Assembly (NCBI RefSeq): GCF_007998985.1
Contig: NZ_CP041659.1
Span: 1,672,001-1,736,000, forward strand
Length of the DNA: 64,000 bases
Direction of reading: 5' to 3'
From: Sphingomonas xanthus
GTDB taxonomy: Bacteria; Pseudomonadota; Alphaproteobacteria; Sphingomonadales; Sphingomonadaceae
Below, in pieces: positions 52,067 through 60,729 of this stretch. Position 1 is the stretch's first letter. Every line of letters begins with the position of its first letter. Under the pieces are notes generated by a model that did not search any database, was not told the origin of the DNA, and saw only the letters and a list, made by a program, of their open reading frames with translations. A program made the translations under genes and the position numbers.

Positions 52067-52411
52067 ATGAAACGCTTCATCGTACCGCTCGTCGCTGCAA
52101 TCATCGCCTCATCACCGGCCATGGCCCAGTCGGGCGCGGGCAACTTCACCCTCGTCAACCGCACCGGGGCCGACATCGTGTCGCTGATGATCCGGCGCGT
52201 TGGGACCAGCGAATGGCAACCGCTCAATGGCAATCCAGCAATGGGATCGCGGACGGCGGTGGCATTTGCCAATCCGGATTGCGCGTTCGATGTCCAGGCC
52301 CGTCTGTCGGACGGCAAGACCGCGACCTTTACGGCGGTCAATCTGTGCGATGTGACGACGGTAACGCTGAACCGCGGGCCAACCGGTAATCTCTGGGTCG
52401 ATTACGACTGA
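52067..52411 (+). CDS. Small secreted protein of unknown function
   Basis: A 114-residue precursor with a clear signal peptide (MKRFIVPLVAAIIASSPAMA-Q). The mature part is a compact beta domain with two Cys (NPDCAFDVQARL and AVNLCDVTTVTLN) that could form a disulfide, and FTLVNRTGADIVSLMIRRVG. No family name recognised. Codon use is native. Its last 74 bases overlap a convergent small membrane-protein gene. Confidence 0.75.
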   Translation: MKRFIVPLVAAIIASSPAMAQSGAGNFTLVNRTGADIVSLMIRRVGTSEWQPLNGNPAMGSRTAVAFANPDCAFDVQARLSDGKTATFTAVNLCDVTTVTLNRGPTGNLWVDYD

Positions 52412-52682
52412 TCCGGCGCGGCCGGAAGTGCCAGGAGGTTCTCGCCGATGCGCGCGTGTCGGGCGCCGTGCTGGCTTCAGGCCGGACACTATCGAGCAGC
52501 TTGGCGCCGGCAATAAAGGGTACGCCGAGGCAGGCGGCAAATAGCAGCCAGCCGGCGAAGCCCGGATAATTTTCCATGTAATGAATGCCACGCTCGATCG
52601 CGCCGACCGCGATTGCGTAAGTGACCAGATACGCCTCGAGACGCGTCTTGATCGTGAAAAGGCGGGCGAAACGCTTCAACAT
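52338..52682 (-). CDS. Small membrane protein
   Basis: 114 residues. The first 70 read like a conserved sphingomonad membrane protein: FARLFTIKTRLEAYLVTYAIAVGAIERGIHY (one transmembrane helix) and GFAGWLLFAACLGVPFIAGAKLLD (second helix). The C-terminal 40 residues are Arg/Ser-rich, atypical, and overlap the convergent secreted-protein gene; a frameshift or lost stop codon near the end is possible. Function unknown. Confidence 0.6.
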   Translation of the reverse strand: MLKRFARLFTIKTRLEAYLVTYAIAVGAIERGIHYMENYPGFAGWLLFAACLGVPFIAGAKLLDSVRPEASTAPDTRASARTSWHFRPRRISRNRPRDYRLARGSALPSSHRTD

Positions 52683-52760
52683 GGTCCAATCGTTAACTGA
52701 ACGGCGGGCCGGTTCCCCGGTTCCGCCAGTTTCGGCCTAACGATATTGGTAAAGCGAAAA

Positions 52761-54014
52761 TTAATACGAAGCGAGTCCGCCTAGATCGAGTGTGTCGAGA
52801 AGGGACAGCCGCGCGGTTTCTACCGTCTTCACCAAGCTGGCGCGCTGGATATCGCCAATCGCGACTTCATCGGGCCAACAGCTGGAAATCACGGCGGCAA
52901 TCCGGTCAAGCCTGGCCTCGTCGACCAGGAAGCGTGGGTCGACCTTATCGGGATCGCATTGGACGCGAAGACGCAGGCATGCCGGCCCGCCGCCATTGGC
53001 CATCGACTGGCGAACGTCGACAAATTCGATCCGCCGGATCGCCCCGTTGGATGCCAAATGGCGATCGATCCAGCCCTTTACCGACGGCGTATCGCGGCAT
53101 TCGGTCGGCGCGACCAGCGTCATTTCCCCGCTGGGGGGAGTGACCAGCTGGGCGTTGAACAAATAGCTGCGGATGGCGTCCGCCAGCGGAACTTCGCTGT
53201 CCGGGACCTCGACCAACTCGAACTCCGCCAATCGTCCGGCAAGCTCGGCAACAAGCGCGTCGCGATCGGCGAATGCTTTCTCATGCGCGAACAGTACCGG
53301 GCCGTTCGCGACCGCGACCACGTCATTATGGAAGGCGCCGGCGGCAATCGCTTCCTCGCTCTGCGCTGCAAAGATGGTTCGAGCAGGATCGAGACCGTGA
53401 AGCCTGGCAATCGCGCGGGAGGCTTCGACATGCTGGCGGGCCGGATAGGGGCCGCCAGTCACGCCATAAATGAAGACCTCGATACCGGGTTCGCCGTGCG
53501 ACGGGGCAAGGCGCATGTGATTGGCCGCGCCTTCATCGCCGAAGGCGGGTGGAACCGGGCTATGCACTTGGAAGGCGGGATTGGCGAAGGCCAGCTGCAA
53601 CTGGGCCAGCGTATCCGGCCATTCATGGCTGCGGTGCGCCATGCTCTTGAGATTGGCCACGGTGAGGTGGCATTTGCCGTCGCCGGTATCGGGCGCCGGG
53701 CTGACCGTCGCGGCATTTGCTGCCCACATGGTCGAAGCGCTCATCGCGTTGGCGGCGATGACCGGATCGGCCGAAGCGATGTCGGTGCCCAGCGCCGCCA
53801 ACCAGCGGTGGGCCGGGCGCGGAGGCGGGACGAGGATGCCCTGGACCAGGCCCAGCGCGATATTGACCCGCATCTTGTCGATACCCTGCAAGGCCGCGGC
53901 ACGGGGCCGGGAGACTTCACCCGCGTTGCGGGCGGAGGCTAGGTTGCCAAGGCTCAGGCCGGCATAATTATGGCTCGGTCCGACCAGCCCGTCGAAGTTG
54001 ATTTCCCGGATCAT
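52761..54014 (-). CDS. astB: N-succinylarginine dihydrolase
   Basis: A 417-residue amidinotransferase-fold enzyme of the AST pathway, converting N2-succinylarginine to succinylornithine, ammonia and CO2. Markers are EINFDGLVGPSHNYAGLSLGN at the start, GDEGAANHMRLAP (catalytic Glu), FHNDVVAVANG (catalytic His) and SMANGGGPACLRLRV with the nucleophilic Cys. The end of the gene is normal. It starts within the last 4 bases of astA (ATGA), so the two are coupled. Confidence 0.96.
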   Translation of the reverse strand: MIREINFDGLVGPSHNYAGLSLGNLASARNAGEVSRPRAAALQGIDKMRVNIALGLVQGILVPPPRPAHRWLAALGTDIASADPVIAANAMSASTMWAANAATVSPAPDTGDGKCHLTVANLKSMAHRSHEWPDTLAQLQLAFANPAFQVHSPVPPAFGDEGAANHMRLAPSHGEPGIEVFIYGVTGGPYPARQHVEASRAIARLHGLDPARTIFAAQSEEAIAAGAFHNDVVAVANGPVLFAHEKAFADRDALVAELAGRLAEFELVEVPDSEVPLADAIRSYLFNAQLVTPPSGEMTLVAPTECRDTPSVKGWIDRHLASNGAIRRIEFVDVRQSMANGGGPACLRLRVQCDPDKVDPRFLVDEARLDRIAAVISSCWPDEVAIGDIQRASLVKTVETARLSLLDTLDLGGLASY

Positions 54015-55027
54015 CGGGCGACCGCCAGCACGCGGTCACCCGGCCCGATACCGAGCATTTCCATCGCCACGGGATCGATGAGCAGTTCGCCGTTTTCGGT
54101 GCGGCTGGCGTGACTATAACAGGCCACGAAATCATGCATCACCCCGGCCGCCAGCATCATCGTCGGGCCGCCACCGCCGTTGGTCCCCGCGACACGCAGC
54201 CATTCGGCCTCCGTGACGGTCTTGATCCGGTCGGTGCGCGCGGTAACCGTCGGGCCGCCGTCGAAAATGTCGATATAACCGTCCCAGACAAAGCCTTCAT
54301 TCTCGAGCATTTTCAGCGCCGCCCGGCCGGTCGGGTGTGGCTGGCCGATGACCGAGCGCGCGCTTTCGGGAAGCATGGCGACGTAGATCGAAGTCTTGGG
54401 AAACAGGTCGGCAATGAATTGCGTGCCATGGACCGCGTTGAATTCGTCGGCCTCGGGGAAATTCATCCCGAAAAAGCGGCCGCCAATGGCGTCCCAGAAA
54501 GGTGAATGGCCTGCCTGGTCCATCACGCCGCGAAGTTCGGCAAGGACCGTATCGCCGAACCGCGGGCGGTGCTGTTTCATGAACAGGTAGCGCGATCGGG
54601 CCAGCAGCATGCCGAGGCCACCGGCGCGTTCGTGAGGATGGAGGAACAGGCCGCCGACCTCGCTCGACCCTTCAAGGTCGGTCGTGAGGTTGAGCGTCTG
54701 GTTGCGGAAAATGCGGCCCAACTCCTCGCTTTTCTGTGTCAGCGTCGAAATCAGGTAGCTGTAGAAAGGCCGGTCGGTGCCGACCGCGCCGAACACCTGA
54801 CAGGTTCCGCGGATCTGCTTGGTCGCGACATTCTCCAGCATGAAGACATAAAGATCGTCGCCGGGATTCTGGCCCTCACGGGTGAACCCGGCTTCGGACC
54901 GATCGAGCTTTTGCTCCAGCGTCGGCCGTTCCGCCGGCAGGTTGGTGAACCCACCGCCGGTCAGCTTGGCAAGGTCGTAAAGCGCGCGAATATCGTCGGG
55001 CCGCGCGGCGCGGATGCGAAAGCTCAT
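54011..55027 (-). CDS. astA: Arginine N-succinyltransferase
   Basis: A 338-residue acyl-CoA N-acyltransferase. It has RAARPDDIRALYDLAKLTGGGFTNLP, the SEVGGLFLHPHERAGGLGMLLARSRYLFM CoA region and FVWDGYIDIFDGGPTV typical of AstA. It transfers succinyl from succinyl-CoA to arginine, the first step of the AST pathway. Its ATG overlaps the stop of the upstream M20 gene by 4 bases, so M20-astA-astB forms one operon. Confidence 0.95.
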   Translation of the reverse strand: MSFRIRAARPDDIRALYDLAKLTGGGFTNLPAERPTLEQKLDRSEAGFTREGQNPGDDLYVFMLENVATKQIRGTCQVFGAVGTDRPFYSYLISTLTQKSEELGRIFRNQTLNLTTDLEGSSEVGGLFLHPHERAGGLGMLLARSRYLFMKQHRPRFGDTVLAELRGVMDQAGHSPFWDAIGGRFFGMNFPEADEFNAVHGTQFIADLFPKTSIYVAMLPESARSVIGQPHPTGRAALKMLENEGFVWDGYIDIFDGGPTVTARTDRIKTVTEAEWLRVAGTNGGGGPTMMLAAGVMHDFVACYSHASRTENGELLIDPVAMEMLGIGPGDRVLAVAR

Positions 55028-56232
55028 GCGCCTTGGCCCAGCCGCAGGATGGTCAGGGCGGACAGCGCGGCGCGCTCGGACAGGGACTCGACGATCAGAT
55101 ATTCCTCCATGGAATGAATGCTGCCGCCGCGCACGCCCATCGTGTCGATGACCGGCACGCCGCAGGCGGCGATATTATTTCCGTCGCACACGCCGCCGGT
55201 CGATTTCCATCCGATCGGCTGGCCAAGATCAGCGCCGGCCTGCTTGACTAGCGTAAACAGCGCTTCGGCCTCGGGCGTCATCGGCTTTGGCGGGCGGGCG
55301 AAATGGCCATGAACTTCGACCTCGACGTCATGTTCGCGCGCAATTTCGGCGGCCAGCCGCGAAACCAGCGACTGGGCGCGTTGCTGCTCGTCGAGCGTGT
55401 CGGGGCGGATATTGACCCGCAGGATGGCAAGGTCAGGGACGACATTGTTGGGACTGCCGCCGTCGATCCGCGCCGGGTTGACCTTGAGGCCGGGCCCAAT
55501 TGCTGCCTTGACCCTGAGGGCGAGGTCGGCGGCCGCGATCAGCGCGTTGCGGCCGTCTTCGGGATTGCGTCCGGCATGGGCCGAGCGGCCGCGGATGGTA
55601 AAGTCGAAATTGCCGCTTCCGGGCCGGGCTCCGGCAAGGGTTCCGTCGGGAAGCGCGGAGGGTTCAAAGGTCAGCGCGGCGCGCTTGCCTTGGGCAACCT
55701 TCGCGATCAGCGGTGCAGAACCGAGCGACCCGACCTCTTCATCGCTGTTGATGATGACATCATAGCCGATCGTCGACGCGGCGGGACTGGCCTCGACCGC
55801 CTTCAATGCCGCCAGCATGACCGCGATTCCCCCTTTCATGTCGGCGACACCGGGGCCGTTCAGCACCTTGCCCGGTTCCAGCCAGCGAAGCGCCTGGAAC
55901 GGATGGTTGGCCCCGAACACTGTGTCCATATGGCCGGTAAAAAGCAGCTGGACCGGTGCATCGGGCCGCACGCTTAGGCGGATGTTCTGGCCATGCGCGA
56001 TGTCATGGCTTCGTCCCGCCGCGTCGATCGCAGTGACTGGGGCCGCATCGATCATCGTCAATGTGCCGGGCAGGGCAGAAAATTCTTCGGCCAGAAGGCC
56101 CGCGATGGTCGCCAATCCCTCGAGGTTGCGTGACCCGCTGTTGACGGCCGCCCAGCGTTCGACCTGGGCAAGCATCGGCGTTGCCGAGGCTTCCTCCACG
56201 CAGGAGCGTTCGATGCTGGTCAGTTCCCCCAT
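55024..56232 (-). CDS. M20-family metallohydrolase, possible succinylglutamate desuccinylase substitute
   Basis: A 402-residue carboxypeptidase G2/ArgE-like M20 peptidase. Metal-site motifs are LFTGHMDTVFG, GPGVADMKGGI, INSDEEVGSLGS (catalytic Glu) and EPSALPDGTLAG, with a dimerisation domain in the middle (FTIRGRSAHAGRNP) and GGVCDGNNIAACGVPVIDTMG. It heads the astA-astB operon with 4-base overlap. M20 enzymes often remove N-acyl groups from amino acids, so it may perform the last AST step (succinylglutamate to glutamate) in place of AstE. That role is inferred from context. Confidence 0.88.
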   Translation of the reverse strand: MGELTSIERSCVEEASATPMLAQVERWAAVNSGSRNLEGLATIAGLLAEEFSALPGTLTMIDAAPVTAIDAAGRSHDIAHGQNIRLSVRPDAPVQLLFTGHMDTVFGANHPFQALRWLEPGKVLNGPGVADMKGGIAVMLAALKAVEASPAASTIGYDVIINSDEEVGSLGSAPLIAKVAQGKRAALTFEPSALPDGTLAGARPGSGNFDFTIRGRSAHAGRNPEDGRNALIAAADLALRVKAAIGPGLKVNPARIDGGSPNNVVPDLAILRVNIRPDTLDEQQRAQSLVSRLAAEIAREHDVEVEVHGHFARPPKPMTPEAEALFTLVKQAGADLGQPIGWKSTGGVCDGNNIAACGVPVIDTMGVRGGSIHSMEEYLIVESLSERAALSALTILRLGQGA

Positions 56233-56283
56233 CGGCCGCAGCCTCTAGCGCGGAGACGGACGGAAGGCCACACCTGCCGCAGG

Positions 56284-56757
56284 TCACAGATGTTCGGCGA
56301 ATCCTTTGAGGATGGCGCGGTACATGTCACGCTTGAAGGGCACGATCAGCTCGGGGAGCAGATGCGGCTCGACCCACTGCCAGTGGCTGAATTCGGGATG
56401 TTCGGTGGCAAGGTCGATATCGCGGTCCTGGCCAAGGAACCGCGCAAGGTACCAATCCTGCAACTGCCCCTTCCACTTGCCACCCCATAGCCGCGAAGCG
56501 ATCGCGGCGGGAATATCATAACGCAGCTGCTGCGGATGACAGGCGATCCGCTCGACAAGATGCGGGGCGATCCCGGTTTCTTCCTGCAGTTCGCGCAAGG
56601 CCGCCGGCCAGCTTTCTTCGCCCGCGTCAATCCCGCCCTGCGGCATCTGCCAGGCTTCGTCCCGATTATCGATCCGCCGACCGACGAAGACATGGCCATG
56701 TTCGTTGATCAGCATGACGCCGACGCCGCGGCGATAATGTCCGTCCGGTTTGCTCAT
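56284..56757 (-). CDS. rppH: RNA pyrophosphohydrolase
   Basis: A 157-residue Nudix hydrolase. The Nudix box runs from Gly41 to Ile63 (GGIDAGEESWPAALRELQEETGI split by pattern GX5EX7REUXEEXGU). RppH-type ends are YRRGVGVMLIN at the start and HWQWVEPHLLPELIVPFKRDMY at the end. It removes pyrophosphate from the 5' triphosphate of mRNA, triggering RNase E decay. Length matches alphaproteobacterial RppH (IalA) proteins. Confidence 0.94.
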   Translation of the reverse strand: MSKPDGHYRRGVGVMLINEHGHVFVGRRIDNRDEAWQMPQGGIDAGEESWPAALRELQEETGIAPHLVERIACHPQQLRYDIPAAIASRLWGGKWKGQLQDWYLARFLGQDRDIDLATEHPEFSHWQWVEPHLLPELIVPFKRDMYRAILKGFAEHL

Positions 56758-56831
56758 CGCTGCTCCCTAAGCGCGCGCGCCGGGATCGCCAAGAATGAAA
56801 CCATCGGAAGCTGGGCCGCGATCGCGGGACG

Positions 56832-57602
56832 TCAGCGCGGGTCATCGTCCAGCTGGTCGATCACCGTATGGGTCTGCTGTTCGAACAGCTCCATGTTCGA
56901 CAGGAAGGCCGCAACCGCCGCGCGGTGCCAGCGCAATTGTTCGGTGAGCTGGGGGCGAGATCGAAGCCGAGCGGCGGCCGTCGACCAGCGCGCGTCTGGA
57001 AAGTCGAGATCGCACCGGCGGGGGAGCGCCTGGGTCAGCGGCTTGCCCGGGATCACTCGATCGCCGCACTCGGCGCGGATCGCGTCCTGGATGTCTTCGG
57101 GAATGACCTGGCGGACGTTGCGGCGATAGTCGGTGTCCACCGCGGGCGTGTCGATCAGTTCGAAGTTGAGGGTCATCAGATTAGCCAGGCTTTTCTTCAA
57201 CTCGGGCTCGTCGACATGCTGCAGCTGGTTGCCGCCGAAGATTTGCGTCCAGTTCACCGCGTTCAGCCCAAGCGAATAGATCTGGCTGGCCTGGTAGGCC
57301 CCGATGACGAATTGCTCGTCGCTTACCGCCGGGTCGCCTTGCCAGCCGCCGAAGGCCGCCTCGGAATAGTCGCGCGTGGTTGCGTAATAGATTTTCGCGG
57401 TTTCGAAAAAATCGACGAAATCGGTCAGCGCGGGGCGCAGTTCGCGCAGCATCTTGGCGGCATCGCGCCGTTCCAGCCGGTCCTGGTTCCAGTTGGCAAC
57501 CATCGTGCCGATGAAGACGCCAACCACCACGATCAGCAGCTCGATCGTGATCGCCGCCCAATTCTGGGCCCGAAGCCTGGCGATTGAACGCTTGAAGATC
57601 AT
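56832..57602 (-). CDS. Membrane-anchored protein of unknown function
   Basis: A 256-residue protein with one transmembrane helix near the N-terminus (ITIELLIVVVGVFIGTMVANW, residues 18-38), preceded by basic residues, and a large helical periplasmic part. The ExxxVxxG-like start IELLIVVVGVFIG-x-NWN is shared by a broad family of bacterial proteins of unknown function (DUF6090-like). Two Cys may pair in the distal region. Start ATG 57600-57602 chosen; upstream sequence is antisense to the korA leader. Confidence 0.8.
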   Translation of the reverse strand: MIFKRSIARLRAQNWAAITIELLIVVVGVFIGTMVANWNQDRLERRDAAKMLRELRPALTDFVDFFETAKIYYATTRDYSEAAFGGWQGDPAVSDEQFVIGAYQASQIYSLGLNAVNWTQIFGGNQLQHVDEPELKKSLANLMTLNFELIDTPAVDTDYRRNVRQVIPEDIQDAIRAECGDRVIPGKPLTQALPRRCDLDFPDARWSTAAARLRSRPQLTEQLRWHRAAVAAFLSNMELFEQQTHTVIDQLDDDPR

Positions 57603-57735
57603 GCCCCGTCCCCCGATCGGCGCGGAACCTAGCGCAGCGCCGCCAGCGAGGCGAATCGCGGTTCGGGCTGGTATCGAGCCGCTCGCAGTCCTAAGGGCGG
57701 GGTGTATTTCGTTGCTTTCGAGGACTCGCCTGCCA

Positions 57736-59625
57736 ATGACCCAGTCGGCCACCCACGTGCTGACCCCTGAAGACGCTCACGCCAACCCGCCGCGCGAGGC
57801 GGTTGTCGTCCGCTTCGCGGGTGACAGCGGTGACGGGATGCAGCTGACCGGCGGGCAGTTCACCCTGTCGACCGCGCTGGCCGGCAACGATCTTGCCACC
57901 TTCCCGGATTTCCCAGCCGAAATCCGCGCGCCGCAGGGTACGACCTTCGGCGTCAGCGCCTTCCAGATCAATTTCGGATCCTCGGCGATCGAGACCGCGG
58001 GCGATGCGCCGGACGTGCTGATCGCGATGAACCCCGCGGCGCTGAAGGTGAACGCGGGACATTTACGCGAAGGCGGACTGATCATTGCCGACGAGGGCGA
58101 GTTCACGCCGCGCAACCTAGCCAAAGCCGGCTATGCGGTAAGCCCGCTCGAGGACGGCAGCCTCGCCAGGTGGCAACTGGTGCATTTCAACATCTCGCAA
58201 CTGACGCTCGACGCGGTGAAGCCGTTCGGCCTTGGCAACAAGGAGGCGCTGCGCTGCAAGAATATGTGGACGCTGGGCCTGGCGCTGTGGATGTTCGACC
58301 GCGACCGGCAGCCGATCATCGACTGGCTCAACGCCAAGTTCGCCAAGAAGCCGGAACTTGCCGAAGCCAATATCGCCGCGCTCAATGCCGGTCATGCCTA
58401 TGGCGAAACGGTCGAAATCGGCGGACAGGTTCACCAGCAGCATCTTGCAGCGGCGCCGGCGGAGCCGGGCCTCTACCGCACCGTCACCGGCGCAGAATCG
58501 CTGTCGCTCGGCCTGATCGCAGGCTCGCAGCTGGCGGGCCTGCCGATGTTCTTCGGCGGCTATCCGATCACCCCCGCCTCGGCGATCCTGCATCATCTTT
58601 CACGCCTCAAGGAATATGGGATCACTACTTTCCAGGCGGAGGATGAGATCGCTGCCATCTGCGCCGCGATCGGTGCCAGCTATGCCGGGCAGTTGGGGGT
58701 CACCTCGTCCTCGGGTCCGGGCATCGCACTCAAGGGCGAGGCGATGGGGCTGGCGATCATGACCGAGCTGCCGCTGGTCATCGTCAACTCGCAGCGCGGC
58801 GGTCCCTCGACCGGCCTTCCGACCAAGACCGAACAGTCCGACCTTTACCAAGCGGTCTATGGCCGCAACGGCGACGCGCCGATGCCGGTGATCGCCGCCC
58901 GCTCGCCCGCCGACGCGTTCGACTGCGCGATCGAGGCGGTGCGCATCGCCACACGCTATATGACCCCGGTGATGCTGCTGACGGACGGCTATATCGCCAA
59001 TGCCGCCGAGCCGTGGAAGGTCCCGGACATGAGCGGCTATCAGCCATTCCCAGTCAGCTTTGCCGAAGCTTCGGCGATCGAACCCGACAATGACCAGGTC
59101 ATGCCCTATCGCCGCAATGGCGATCTGGCGCGCCCGTGGATCAAGCCCGGTACGCCCGGCCTAGAACATCGGATCGGTGGCATCGAAAAGCAGCCCGGCA
59201 CTGGCAACATCGATTATTCGCCCGAAGCCCATGCCGAGATGACCCGGTTACGCGCGGCCAAGGTCGCCGGCGTCGCCGAATCGATCCCCGACCAGGACGT
59301 GTGTCTGGGTAACGAAGGCGGCAAGCTGGCGATCGTCGGCTGGGGTTCGACCTTCGGCCCGATCCACCAGGCGGTGCGCCGCGCCCGGGCCAAGGGCCAA
59401 GACGTCAGCCACATCCACATCCGCTATGTCGCACCATTCCCGAACAACCTCGGTGAGCTGCTTCGCAGCTATGACCGGATCATCGTTCCGGAAATGAACA
59501 CTGGCCAGTTGAAGACGCTGCTGCGCGACCAGTTCCTGGTCGATGCACGGCCGCTCAATAAGGTCAGCGGCCATCCCTTCCGCATCGCCGAAATCGAAGC
59601 GGCGATCGATGAGGCGCTGGGATGA
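57736..59625 (+). CDS. korA: 2-oxoacid:acceptor oxidoreductase, alpha (fused gamma-alpha) subunit
   Basis: A 629-residue subunit of 2-oxoglutarate (or other 2-oxoacid) oxidoreductase. The N-terminal gamma domain has VVVRFAGDSGDGMQLTGGQFTLS, GGLIIADEGEF and IGAS-type loops; the alpha/pyrimidine-binding domain has FFGGYPITPASAILHHL, TFQAEDEIAAICAAIGASYAG and SSGPGIALKGEAMGLAIM. The pair KorAB makes succinyl-CoA and reduced ferredoxin and can work alongside or instead of OGDH. ATG 57736 follows CTGCCA; its stop overlaps a 28-codon ORF. Confidence 0.94.
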   Translation: MTQSATHVLTPEDAHANPPREAVVVRFAGDSGDGMQLTGGQFTLSTALAGNDLATFPDFPAEIRAPQGTTFGVSAFQINFGSSAIETAGDAPDVLIAMNPAALKVNAGHLREGGLIIADEGEFTPRNLAKAGYAVSPLEDGSLARWQLVHFNISQLTLDAVKPFGLGNKEALRCKNMWTLGLALWMFDRDRQPIIDWLNAKFAKKPELAEANIAALNAGHAYGETVEIGGQVHQQHLAAAPAEPGLYRTVTGAESLSLGLIAGSQLAGLPMFFGGYPITPASAILHHLSRLKEYGITTFQAEDEIAAICAAIGASYAGQLGVTSSSGPGIALKGEAMGLAIMTELPLVIVNSQRGGPSTGLPTKTEQSDLYQAVYGRNGDAPMPVIAARSPADAFDCAIEAVRIATRYMTPVMLLTDGYIANAAEPWKVPDMSGYQPFPVSFAEASAIEPDNDQVMPYRRNGDLARPWIKPGTPGLEHRIGGIEKQPGTGNIDYSPEAHAEMTRLRAAKVAGVAESIPDQDVCLGNEGGKLAIVGWGSTFGPIHQAVRRARAKGQDVSHIHIRYVAPFPNNLGELLRSYDRIIVPEMNTGQLKTLLRDQFLVDARPLNKVSGHPFRIAEIEAAIDEALG

Positions 59626-59708
59626 AGCCGATTAATCCATTCCCGCTGATCGCCATGCTGTTGCTGGTGGTCTTTCTCTATCTCTGGCTCAACGGCTATC
59701 TGGTATGA
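59622..59708 (+). CDS. 28-residue membrane micropeptide between korA and korB
   Basis: The ATG overlaps the korA stop (ATGA, 59622-59625), and its own TGA (59706-59708) overlaps the korB ATG (59705) in the same way, so it fills the space between the two genes exactly. The peptide is MKPINPFPLIAML followed by LLVVFLYLWLNGYLV, one transmembrane helix with a basic N-terminus. It is too short for routine gene calling. The double coupling argues it is translated; a role in anchoring KorAB at the membrane is inference. Confidence 0.65.
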   Translation: MKPINPFPLIAMLLLVVFLYLWLNGYLV

Positions 59709-60718
59709 ACGAAGTGACCAAGCTGACCACTGCCAAGGACTGGGCCTCAGACCAGGAGGTTCGCTGGTGCCCGGGCTGCGGCGACTATGCTGTGTTGAAG
59801 GCGGTGCAGCGGACGATGCCCGACCTTGGCGTCGCGCGCGAGAAGACCGTGTTCATCTCGGGCATCGGCTGCTCCAGCCGCTTTCCCTACTATATGGCGA
59901 GCTACGGCTTCCATACTATCCACGGCCGCGCCTGCGCGGTCGCGACGGGGACCAAGCTTGCCAATCCCGAGCTCGACGTGTGGATCATCACCGGCGACGG
60001 TGACGCGCTCAGCATCGGCGGTAACCACACGATGCACATGCTGCGCCGCAACCTCGATTGCCAGCTGCTGCTGTTCAACAATGAGATCTACGGCCTGACC
60101 AAGGGCCAATATTCCCCGACCAGCCGCGTCGGCACGCGCAGCCCCTCGACCCCGTTCGGTTCGGTCGACAGGCCCGCCAACCCCTGCGCCTTTGCGCTGG
60201 GCAGTGGCGCGCGCTTCGTCGCCCGCGGCATCGACGTGCACAAGAATCTGCCCGAAGTGCTCAAGGCGGCGCACGCGCACAGGGGCGCAAGCTTCGTCGA
60301 AATCTTCCAGAACTGCGTCGTCTATAATGACGATGTATTCGCTTCCTTCACCGACAAATCGGTCGCCGCGGACAAGCAGCTGTGGCTGAAGACCGGCGAG
60401 AAGATGCTGTTCGCCGCGGGCACGAAAGGCCTCGCGCTCGATATGGACCGCCACATGTTGAAGGTGGTTGACGGAGACAGCGACGAGGTGCTCGTTCACG
60501 ACCCGCGCAACCGGGCGATCGCGCATATGCTGGTGGAAATGCCGGCCAGCGCATTCCCGGTCGCGCTCGGCGTTCTTTATGAGGACCCAGCGCCAACCTT
60601 CGATAGCGCGGTAACCGAGCAGAACCAGTTCGCCGCCAACGGCAAGGCCGCCGACCTCCAAAAGCTCGTCAGCCAAGGGCAGACTTGGCAGGTCGAAAAG
60701 GAACCGCGGGCTGAATAG
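59705..60718 (+). CDS. korB: 2-oxoacid:acceptor oxidoreductase, beta (TPP) subunit
   Basis: A 337-residue thiamine-diphosphate subunit. RWCPGCGDYAVLKAVQ carries a conserved Cys-x2-Cys, GIGCSSRFPYYMASYGFHTIHGRACAVATG is the family core, and the TPP/Mg site is ITGDGDALSIGGNHTMH plus NNEIYGLTKGQYSPTS. It holds a 4Fe-4S cluster and thiamine diphosphate and pairs with KorA. Its ATG overlaps the micropeptide stop by 4 bases. Confidence 0.95.
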   Translation: MNEVTKLTTAKDWASDQEVRWCPGCGDYAVLKAVQRTMPDLGVAREKTVFISGIGCSSRFPYYMASYGFHTIHGRACAVATGTKLANPELDVWIITGDGDALSIGGNHTMHMLRRNLDCQLLLFNNEIYGLTKGQYSPTSRVGTRSPSTPFGSVDRPANPCAFALGSGARFVARGIDVHKNLPEVLKAAHAHRGASFVEIFQNCVVYNDDVFASFTDKSVAADKQLWLKTGEKMLFAAGTKGLALDMDRHMLKVVDGDSDEVLVHDPRNRAIAHMLVEMPASAFPVALGVLYEDPAPTFDSAVTEQNQFAANGKAADLQKLVSQGQTWQVEKEPRAE

Positions 60719-60729
60719 CGCCCGACTAC

